From assembly GCA_049514335.1 (NCBI GenBank), contig JBEKVE010000016.1:1-28809 (forward strand): a stretch of 28,809 nt of DNA, in the 5' to 3' direction. This DNA is from JBEKVE01 sp049514335. GTDB lineage: Bacteria > Actinomycetota > Acidimicrobiia > Acidimicrobiales > UBA8190. How positions within the stretch are numbered: the first letter of the stretch is position 1; each line of letters begins with the position of its first letter. Positions 8,593 through 14,426 of the stretch are shown here, piece after piece. Both the position numbers and the translations under genes were made by a program. Under the pieces are notes generated by a model. It saw only the letters and a program-made list of their open reading frames with translations. It did no database searches and was not told where the DNA came from.

Positions 8593-9801
8593 ATGTCCAT
8601 GGCAAGCGAACGAGAGACAAAGGCGAATACCGGGTCGGTCAGACCCCCGGTTTCGCTGTGTGGGATCGGCGCCGTCACCGGCTATGGATGGGGTCACAAG
8701 TTCCTCGTCGAGGGGTTGCTGTCGGGCGAGTCGGCCGTTCGCCCCGCCCCCGGGTTCTCTCCGCACTTCGACGACGACATCGGGTGGATCGCCCGTATCT
8801 CCGACGAGGGGGATCCCTCCGACGGCCCGTCTCGCTTTCACCGGGCTGTCCGCCACGCGGCGCGCGAGGCGGTGCACAACGCCATCGACCGTGGGTGGCG
8901 GCCCGGCGGGGTCGTGGGGATGATCCACGGCAACGTCCTCGGCGACGTCGACATGTGGCGCACCTACCACCAGCGCGGCGGGCTCAACGCCTCCAAGCGC
9001 GAGTGGATGACGCTCATGCCCTCGACGGTGATGTCGGAGATCGCCACGGAGTTCGGGTTCCACGGGCCCAACATGGGCGTGATGGCCATGTGCGCCTCGG
9101 GCGTGTCGGGGTTGATCACCGCGCAGATGTGGATCAACGCCGGCATCTGCGACGACGTGCTCGTCCTCACGTCCGACGTGTCGGGCACAGCGGAGAACTG
9201 CGCCGCCTTCGCCAAGGTCGGCGTCTTGTTCGTGGACTCACCCTCACTGGACGCGTGCCGCCCGTTCCAGGAGGGGAGCCGGGGCTTCACCGCCGGTGAG
9301 GCGGCCGTCGGCTTCATCGTGTCGGGTCGCCGCAACGGCGGCTACGCCAACATCCTGGGCGGGGCCATGACGCATGACGGGTTCCACGCCATCCACATCG
9401 CCCCTGACCACGAGCAGGTCTTCCGGGCCTTCGCCAGTGCCATCGACAACGCCGGCGTGCACCCGCACGACATCGCCTACGTGAACGCCCACGGTCCGGG
9501 CACCCGCCAGTGCGACACGGCCGAGGCGGCCGTGTTCGACACCATGTTCCCCGCCGCCGAGGGCATCTTCTCGGTCAAGCCGCTGGCAGGGCATTGCCAG
9601 GGGGCGGCGGGCGCCGTCGAGCTGATCGCATCGCTGTACGGGTTCGAGCGCGGCGTCATCCCGGCGCCGCCCCGGGTGGCCAAGGGCCATCCCCGGCTGC
9701 TCGACGGGCCCACGGCCTGTGTCGAGGGCCCCATCGTGAAGTCGTCGCTCGGCATGGGTGGCCACAACGCCGTGATGGTGCTCGAGGGCGCCTCGGCCTG
9801 A
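8593..9801 (+). CDS. Stand-alone beta-ketoacyl synthase-like (thiolase-fold) protein
   Basis: 402 residues. The start ATG 8593 has a good AAGGAG upstream; the frame is open earlier but that part is non-coding in character. The KAS catalytic triad is intact: Cys167 in MAMCASGVSG, His300 in NAHGPGTRQCDTAEA and His334 in SVKPLAGHCQGAAG. The usual NAHGTGT has Pro in place of the second-last Thr position. Such enzymes perform decarboxylative Claisen condensation of an acyl primer with a malonyl-type extender. No acyl carrier protein, ketoreductase or acyltransferase gene is nearby, so this is not a complete fatty-acid or polyketide cluster. The N-terminal 15-20 residues are polar and poorly conserved in type. 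It is followed after 38 bases by a D-2-hydroxyacid dehydrogenase on the same strand, perhaps one transcript. The product is unknown. Confidence 0.85.
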   Translation: MSMASERETKANTGSVRPPVSLCGIGAVTGYGWGHKFLVEGLLSGESAVRPAPGFSPHFDDDIGWIARISDEGDPSDGPSRFHRAVRHAAREAVHNAIDRGWRPGGVVGMIHGNVLGDVDMWRTYHQRGGLNASKREWMTLMPSTVMSEIATEFGFHGPNMGVMAMCASGVSGLITAQMWINAGICDDVLVLTSDVSGTAENCAAFAKVGVLFVDSPSLDACRPFQEGSRGFTAGEAAVGFIVSGRRNGGYANILGGAMTHDGFHAIHIAPDHEQVFRAFASAIDNAGVHPHDIAYVNAHGPGTRQCDTAEAAVFDTMFPAAEGIFSVKPLAGHCQGAAGAVELIASLYGFERGVIPAPPRVAKGHPRLLDGPTACVEGPIVKSSLGMGGHNAVMVLEGASA

Positions 9802-9839
9802 CGGGCCGTCCGCCGAGGGTGGCGCCGTAGGCTGCGGCC

Positions 9840-10763
9840 ATGACGCGCTCGACCCCCCGGGTGGCGGTCGAGCCCGACCGGTGGCCCATGGCGCTCGACG
9901 CCGTAGCTGCGGGCGGCGGGGAGGTCGTGGCACCGCCGGAGGCCGAGGCCCTGGTGTGGGTGGACTGGAAGGGCCCCGGCCAGCTGGCGTCGGTGCTCGC
10001 CGCCAATCCCGGCATCCGCTGGGTCCATCTCCCCGGTGCGGGGGTGGAGACCTTCCTCGACGTCCAGCGCGCCGCCGGCGACCGGCTGTGGACCTGCAGC
10101 AAGGGCGCGCACTCCGTGCTCATCGCCGAGCACGCGCTGGCGCTGGGCTTGGCCGGCCTGCACGGGCTGCCCACGGCGGCGCGCGCCTCGTCGTGGCAGG
10201 CCGCATCGGTGGGCTCGCTCGTGCGCCAGCCCGTCACCGTGGTCGGCGGTGGTGGCATCGCCGCCGCCCTTCTCGGCATGCTCGCCCCCTTCGAGACTCG
10301 TGTCACCGTGGTCCGACGCCACGACCGGCCGCTGCCCGGGGCGTGGCGCACCGTGACCACCGAATCGCTCACCGAGGCCCTGACCGGTGCCCGCCTGGTG
10401 GTGCTGGCCCTGGCGCTCACGCCCGTCACGCGCCACATCATCGGGCGGGCCGAGCTCGCCGCCATGCACCGGCGGGCGTGGCTCGTGAACGTCAGCCGGG
10501 GCGGGCACGTCGACACCGACGCGCTGGTGGAGGCGTTGACGAGCGGCGCCATCGGGGGCGCCGCGCTCGACGTCACCGATCCCGAGCCGCTCCCCGACGG
10601 CCACCGCCTGTGGAGCCTGCCCAACTGCATCGTGACGCCCCACAGCGCCGGCAACTCCGCCGCTGTCATGCGCCTGTTGGGGGAGCGGATCGAGGACAAC
10701 GTGCGACGCTTCGCCGCCGGGGAGGAGCTCGTGGGCGTGGTCGACGCTGCGGCCGGGTACTGA
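9840..10763 (+). CDS. D-isomer-specific 2-hydroxyacid dehydrogenase (NAD(P)-dependent)
   Basis: 307 residues. The Rossmann nucleotide-binding loop is VVGGGGIAAALLG (about 134-146). The catalytic residues of the family are present: Arg220 in VNVSRGGHVD, Glu249 in DVTDPEPLP and His268 in VTPHSAGN. It should interconvert a 2-keto acid and a D-2-hydroxy acid in the cytosol. It resembles the shorter GyaR/phosphoglycerate-dehydrogenase-like members, without an ACT domain. Its place between a ketoacyl-synthase-like protein and a peroxiredoxin does not identify the substrate. The start ATG follows a region without a strong Shine-Dalgarno motif. Confidence 0.88.
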   Translation: MTRSTPRVAVEPDRWPMALDAVAAGGGEVVAPPEAEALVWVDWKGPGQLASVLAANPGIRWVHLPGAGVETFLDVQRAAGDRLWTCSKGAHSVLIAEHALALGLAGLHGLPTAARASSWQAASVGSLVRQPVTVVGGGGIAAALLGMLAPFETRVTVVRRHDRPLPGAWRTVTTESLTEALTGARLVVLALALTPVTRHIIGRAELAAMHRRAWLVNVSRGGHVDTDALVEALTSGAIGGAALDVTDPEPLPDGHRLWSLPNCIVTPHSAGNSAAVMRLLGERIEDNVRRFAAGEELVGVVDAAAGY

Positions 10764-10852
10764 GGGGACCCCCCGGTGCCTTCGAAGCGGTCCCGCCCCT
10801 CGGCTCACCGGCCGCCCGTCGCCGCGCCGCGGTGAGCGGTAGCGTGCGGGCC

Positions 10853-11320
10853 ATGAAGACCGGCGACGTGGTGACGGATTTCGAACTTCCCGACGAGACG
10901 GGCGCCCCGCGGCGCCTGAGCGAGCTGCTCAGCGCGGGACCGGTGGTGCTCTTCTTCTACCCGGCCGCCATGACCACGGGGTGCACCCGCGAGAGCTGTC
11001 ACTTCCGCGACCTGAAAGCGGAGTTCGAGGCGGTGGGCGCCCAGCGGGTGGGGATCAGCGCCGACTCGGTGGACAAGCAGAAGCAATTCTCCGACAAGCA
11101 CTCCTTCGACTTCCCGCTGCTGTCGGATCCCGGGCGCACCGTCGCCACCGAGTTCGGGGTGAAGCGGGGCCTGAGCATCCTGCCCAACAAGCGCTCGACC
11201 TTCGTCATCGACACCGATCGCCACGTCCTCGCCGTCGTCAACAGCGAGGTGAACATGAACGGCCACGCCGACCGGGCCCTCGAGGTCCTGCGGGCGCGCG
11301 CCGCCGGCGGCGCGTCCTGA
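10853..11320 (+). CDS. bcp: Peroxiredoxin, BCP/PrxQ subfamily (thioredoxin-dependent peroxidase)
   Basis: 155 residues, the normal size. The signature FFYPAAMTTGCTRESCHF carries the peroxidatic Cys44 (TTGCT) and a second Cys49 five residues later, the arrangement of atypical two-Cys BCP/PrxQ enzymes. The fold elements DFELPDETG at the start and FPLLSDPGRTVATEFGV in the middle are typical. It reduces hydrogen peroxide and organic hydroperoxides in the cytosol with electrons from thioredoxin. The ATG at 10853 fits the family N-terminus. It lies 89 bases after the dehydrogenase and ends at a convergent junction with the pirin gene, which is also linked to redox biology. Confidence 0.93.
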   Translation: MKTGDVVTDFELPDETGAPRRLSELLSAGPVVLFFYPAAMTTGCTRESCHFRDLKAEFEAVGAQRVGISADSVDKQKQFSDKHSFDFPLLSDPGRTVATEFGVKRGLSILPNKRSTFVIDTDRHVLAVVNSEVNMNGHADRALEVLRARAAGGAS

Positions 11321-11352
11321 GGTTCGTGGCCATGCCCTAGCGGTGGCGGCCG

Positions 11353-11374
11353 GCCCGCCCCCACCGGGGCGGGC
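11353..11374. terminator. Hairpin between convergent peroxiredoxin and pirin genes
   Basis: GCCCGCCCC (11353-11361) and GGGGCGGGC (11366-11374) form a perfect 9-bp stem with a 4-base loop in the 63-bp gap between two convergent genes. It is symmetric, so it could act on both transcripts. There is no T-tract on either side, so it may only block polymerase or stabilise 3' ends. Confidence 0.55.
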
Positions 11375-11383
11375 GCGCCGTGC

Positions 11384-12343
11384 TCACCCGATGTGCTCGG
11401 TGGGCACCGTGCCCAGCGCGCCGCGCTGGTAGTCCTCGAGCGCCTGGACGATCTCGGCCCGGGTGTTCATCACGAACGGCCCGTAGGTCACCACCGGCTC
11501 GCCGATGGGCCGGCCGCCCAGCACGAGCGCCTCGAGCTCGGGAACGCGCGACTCCTGGCGCGACGAGGCGCCGAGCACCACCGAGTCACCGGCACCGAAC
11601 ACCGCCAGCTGGCCGCTGCGCACGGGGCGCTTGTCGTCCCCCACCGTCCCCTCACCCGCCAGCACGTAGACCAGTGCGTTGAACGGGCGCGGCCACGGCA
11701 GCTCCACCCTGGCGCCGGGGCTCACGGTCACGTGGGCCATGGCCATGGGGGTGTGGGTGACGCCGGGTCCGGCGTGACCACCCAGCTCCCCGGCGATGAC
11801 CCGTACGAGGGCCCCTCCGTCGGGAGAGGACACGAGCGCCACCTGTCCGGCCCGGATGTCCTGGTAGCGCGGTGCCACGAACTTGTCGCGCGATGGAAGG
11901 TTGACCCACAGCTGTATGCCGTGGAAGAGGCCGCCGCTCGTGACGAGCGCCTCCGGGGGCCGCTCGATGTGCAGGATCCCGGCTCCGGCTGTCATCCACT
12001 GGGTGTCCCCGTTGGTGATCAGCCCGCCCCCGCCGGTGGAGTCCTGGTGCTGGAAGGTGCCGTCGATCATGTAGGTCACGGTCTCGAAGCCGCGGTGCGG
12101 GTGCCAGGCCGTGCCCTTGGGCTCCCCGGGGCCGTACTCCACCTCGCCCATCTGGTCCATGTGCACGAAGGGGTCGAGCTGGGCGAGGTCCACCCCGGCG
12201 AAGGCGCGGCGCACCGGGAACCCCTCGCCCTCGTACCCCGACGGGGCGTCGGTCACCGACACCACCGGGCGCGTCGTGGCCCCCGCTTCGGGGGCGGCCA
12301 GGCGCGGCAAAGAGAGAATGTCGTCCACGGTCACTGCGGGCAT
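11384..12343 (-). CDS. Pirin family protein (bicupin, metal-binding)
   Basis: 319 residues. The pirin metal site is complete: His81 and His83 in HPHRGFET, and His125 and Glu127 in GAGILHIE. The surrounding DSTGGGGLITNGDTQWMTAG is the classical N-terminal cupin. The C-terminal cupin (about 190-300) ends with a GGRPIGEPVVTYGPFVMNT segment conserved in pirins. Pirins are iron-binding cytosolic proteins; some have quercetin dioxygenase activity and others act as regulatory partners. AGGAGG precedes the ATG by 7 bases. A palindrome that may be an operator lies about 90 bases upstream. The peroxiredoxin is convergent and an S51 peptidase gene lies upstream on the same strand. Confidence 0.92.
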   Translation of the reverse strand: MPAVTVDDILSLPRLAAPEAGATTRPVVSVTDAPSGYEGEGFPVRRAFAGVDLAQLDPFVHMDQMGEVEYGPGEPKGTAWHPHRGFETVTYMIDGTFQHQDSTGGGGLITNGDTQWMTAGAGILHIERPPEALVTSGGLFHGIQLWVNLPSRDKFVAPRYQDIRAGQVALVSSPDGGALVRVIAGELGGHAGPGVTHTPMAMAHVTVSPGARVELPWPRPFNALVYVLAGEGTVGDDKRPVRSGQLAVFGAGDSVVLGASSRQESRVPELEALVLGGRPIGEPVVTYGPFVMNTRAEIVQALEDYQRGALGTVPTEHIG

Positions 12344-12431
12344 GGGTCGTCCTCCTCGTCCGACGCCGTCACCGGAGGTCGGGACCGTCCCCGTCCCTCC
12401 CGGCGCACCGTCGTGGTCTGTGCAACACTAT

Positions 12432-12443
12432 TTGCGTACGCAA
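12432..12443. promoter_or_regulatory. Perfect 12-bp palindrome upstream of the pirin gene, candidate operator
   Basis: TTGCGTACGCAA is its own reverse complement and sits in an A/T-richer patch (CACTATTTGCGTACGCAACATT) in an otherwise GC-rich 114-bp gap. On the minus strand TAGTGT follows it directly and could be a -10 element. Half-sites of this kind suit a dimeric MarR- or HxlR-type repressor. The regulator itself is not in the window. Confidence 0.5.
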
Positions 12444-12457
12444 CATTCCTGGTGCCA

Positions 12458-13219
12458 TCAGCCGGGCGGGGCCGGCAGCGGGACCTCGGCCCCGGGCGGG
12501 AAGCGGGTCCGCCCACCGGGGTCGAGCACCCATACCGCCCCATCGCCGCGGACCTCCCACCGGCCGTCCGCCCCGACCAGGGCCGTGCTCTCGTCGATCC
12601 CCACCAGGGTGGTGTCGGTGGGCCGCCAGGCGGCGAAGTGCGCGGTGGCGCCGGGACGCCACCGTTCCATCTGGTCGAAATGGGGGATGACAGCCAGGTG
12701 GCCGACCAGCCCGAGCCCGTTGCCGTTGCCCGCCGAGGTGGCGTCGGGCCCGGCCGAGAACCTCGGGCCGCGGCCTCCGGGGACGAGGTCGTCGGGGGCG
12801 CCGGCGCTCAGCGCCATGGCGCCGGCCGAACAGCCGCCGAGCGCGGCGCCGGCGTGCCAGGCGTCGACGATGGCGGCCAGCAGGGCGCTGTGGCGCAGGG
12901 TGTCCGACAGATGGTGCGGGTCCCCGCCTGACAGGTAGACGAGGCCGGCCCCCTCGACCCGGGCGGCGGTGTCCGGGTCGTCGGCCTGGTGGCGGGTGCG
13001 GACGTCGAGGAGCACCGGTTCGACGTCCATGGCTTCGAAGTGCCGGCGACCGAGCTCGAGCCAGTACGTCATCCGCTCGTCGCCCTCGCGTGCCGCCGCC
13101 GTGGGCAGGACCACGGCGCGCCGGGGTCGACCGGCCAGCAGGGCCCTGTCCACCGGGGTCATGACGTCGAGGAACTCGCCGCTGCCCACCAGGGCCACCG
13201 GCCCCCATTCCCCGCCCAT
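12458..13219 (-). CDS. Peptidase S51 / cyanophycinase-like serine hydrolase
   Basis: 253 residues from ATG 13219, which has GGAGGGG upstream; the longer frame adds only 15 Arg-rich residues. The N-terminus ALVGSGEFLDVMTPVD and the strand VYLSGGDPHHLSDTL are typical of the S51 family (dipeptidase E, cyanophycinase and relatives). The nucleophile elbow is GGCSAGAMAL with Ser131, and an HFDQME segment with a candidate catalytic His follows. No signal peptide is seen. The likely role is hydrolysis of a peptide or isopeptide bond, such as Asp-containing dipeptides. No cyanophycin synthetase is in the window, so storage-polymer degradation is only one option. Confidence 0.85.
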   Translation of the reverse strand: MGGEWGPVALVGSGEFLDVMTPVDRALLAGRPRRAVVLPTAAAREGDERMTYWLELGRRHFEAMDVEPVLLDVRTRHQADDPDTAARVEGAGLVYLSGGDPHHLSDTLRHSALLAAIVDAWHAGAALGGCSAGAMALSAGAPDDLVPGGRGPRFSAGPDATSAGNGNGLGLVGHLAVIPHFDQMERWRPGATAHFAAWRPTDTTLVGIDESTALVGADGRWEVRGDGAVWVLDPGGRTRFPPGAEVPLPAPPG

Positions 13220-13268
13220 CGCACCCCTCCACCGTCGGGGGCAGTCACGGTGCCCCGAGCGCACCGTA

Positions 13269-13285
13269 CCCGGCGCGTCGCCGGG
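13269..13285 (-). terminator. Short perfect hairpin between the membrane-protein and S51 genes
   Basis: CCCGGCG (13269-13275), a 3-base loop and CGCCGGG (13279-13285) lie just after the stop of the minus-strand gene that ends at 13310. There is no T-tract, so the terminator role is uncertain. Confidence 0.35.
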
Positions 13286-13309
13286 GACGTTCGCCGGCGA
13301 GTCAGGCGC

Positions 13310-13954
13310 TCAGGTGGGGGCGGGCCCGTCGAGGACGGCGCCGTTGAAGCGGACAGCCACCCCGTTCTGGTGCATGACGCGCACGAACCACGACACCGAC
13401 AGGGCGATGCCGCCCAGGGTGAGCGCGGCCGAGGCCACGGAGCGTTCCACGACGAAGGCCCGTACCGACGTCTCGAGGAGGAGCCACATGACGAAGCCGG
13501 CCTGGGTGACGAGCACGATGCACCACAGCAGTGACAGCCGCAGGAAGAACCGGCGGAGGTGCGGCCGGGCGAAGAGCGCGGGGTCGAGGGGGCAGAACTC
13601 GAGAGCCAGGCGCTCGATGATGGGCCGCCGGGCCACGGCGGTGACCAGGAAGACCATGGCCACCAGGAAGGTGCTGGCCGTGGGCTGCACGAAGTAGAGG
13701 AACGCGCTTCCCGTGGCGTAGGCGATGACGGTGCGCGCCGCCACCAGCACCACGCTCAGCACGACCATGGTGGGCACCCGCTGCCTGCGTACCACCCGGC
13801 GCCCGACGGCCAGGACCGACCAGCCCAGGGCGGCGAGGAGCGCCCCCTTGAAGCCGACGGTGACGAGCACCAGGTAGAACAGCGCCCCCGGCACGATCGT
13901 GCTGTCCAGGAGGGGCGGCAGGGCGTGGCGTGCGACGGCGCGCAGGGACGGCAA
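13310..13954 (-). CDS. Small integral membrane protein, VC0807-like family
   Basis: 214 residues if translation starts at TTG 13954, which has a strong GGGGGGAAGGGG about 7-8 bases upstream. An ATG at 14146 would add 64 Gly/Arg-rich residues of non-coding appearance. About six hydrophobic segments are visible, for example IVPGALFYLVLVTVGF, MVVLSVVLVAARTVIA, FLVAMVFLVTAVA and LSLLWCIVLVTQAGFVMWLL. A conserved-looking cytosolic loop RPIIERLALEFCPLDPALFARPH lies between helices. The layout resembles the VC0807 family of unknown function. It is divergent from the first riboswitch-controlled gene. No catalytic motif was recognised and no function can be given. Confidence 0.72.
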   Translation of the reverse strand: MPSLRAVARHALPPLLDSTIVPGALFYLVLVTVGFKGALLAALGWSVLAVGRRVVRRQRVPTMVVLSVVLVAARTVIAYATGSAFLYFVQPTASTFLVAMVFLVTAVARRPIIERLALEFCPLDPALFARPHLRRFFLRLSLLWCIVLVTQAGFVMWLLLETSVRAFVVERSVASAALTLGGIALSVSWFVRVMHQNGVAVRFNGAVLDGPAPT

Positions 13955-14271
13955 CCGAAGGACCCCTTCCCCCCCGTCGTCCCCGCCGGTTTCCGGGGCG
14001 TGCTGCCCCGCGACCGGATCAGCGCCCGATCCCCCCCTGATCTGGCCACGGTACCAGCGGCCCTCATCGGTGCGGAAGGCGCGAGCGGGCCTTTTTCTCC
14101 GGCCGTGGAGCGTGGCCAACGAGGGGCACGTTGCCCCATGTGCCACTTCCCCACCAGTTCATAAAGACGGTTCGGGGCACCGACGATGCCAGCCGGTGAC
14201 GAGCGACGCGCAGGCAGGTGAAGACGGGCAAGCAACCCGGTCCGACACCGCAGGCCGGCAGGAACGCTCCA
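13955..14271. other. Divergent gap upstream of riboswitch A
   Basis: This stretch of about 317 bases holds the start region of the minus-strand membrane protein and must contain the promoter of the riboswitch-A transcript. TAAA occurs at 14162-14165 with ACCGACGA 13 bases later (14179-14186), a poor match in sequence and spacing to the WhiG/FliA-type promoters found for the two neighbouring paralogs. No convincing sigma70 promoter was seen. Confidence 0.3.
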
Positions 14272-14348
14272 ACGAGAAAGGCAAACCCTCCGCGAGGAGG
14301 CGACGCAAAGCCACGGGACTCGAGACGAGTCAGCCGGGCTGCCGAACA
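14272..14348 (+). ncRNA. Cyclic-di-GMP-I riboswitch (GEMM-I) A, leader of the first GH26-like gene
   Basis: The aptamer core matches GEMM-I closely: GGCAAACC (14280-14287), a hairpin CCTCC-GCGA-GGAGG (14287-14300) with a GNRA tetraloop, then GACGCAAAGCC, a perfect stem GACTCG-aga-CGAGTC, and the 3' strand AGCCGGGCTGCCGAAC. The base equivalent to G20 of the Vibrio Vc2 aptamer is G (14280), which favours c-di-GMP over 3',3'-cGAMP as the ligand. The start codon of the controlled gene is about 80 bases downstream. Between them, GGGGG (14349-14353) and CCCCC (14365-14369) can pair around an AGGA sequence; whether this is the expression platform is unclear. Confidence 0.93.
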
Positions 14349-14426
14349 GGGGGAGGACTTCTGACCCCCATGGGCCTTGGTAGCACGCGCCCGTTCGACG
14401 GCCCCATCTCTAGAGAGGAAAAGAGA

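Noticed and set aside
8229..8678. N-terminal extension of the GGDEF-EAL protein.
   Set aside because: The translation is low-complexity Gly/Arg/Pro with no domain, and ATG 8228 has a GGAGG upstream.
14162..14186. TAAA followed by ACCGACGA as a WhiG/FliA-type promoter for riboswitch A.
   Set aside because: The spacer is 13 bases where 15-16 is expected, and the -10 matches only 5 of 8 bases.
14370..14372. Alternative ATG start for enzyme A, directly after the GGGGG/CCCCC hairpin.
   Set aside because: It is in frame, but ATG 14427 has a better-spaced AGAGAGG and gives the same MGR N-terminus as the paralog at 18851. The upstream start remains possible.
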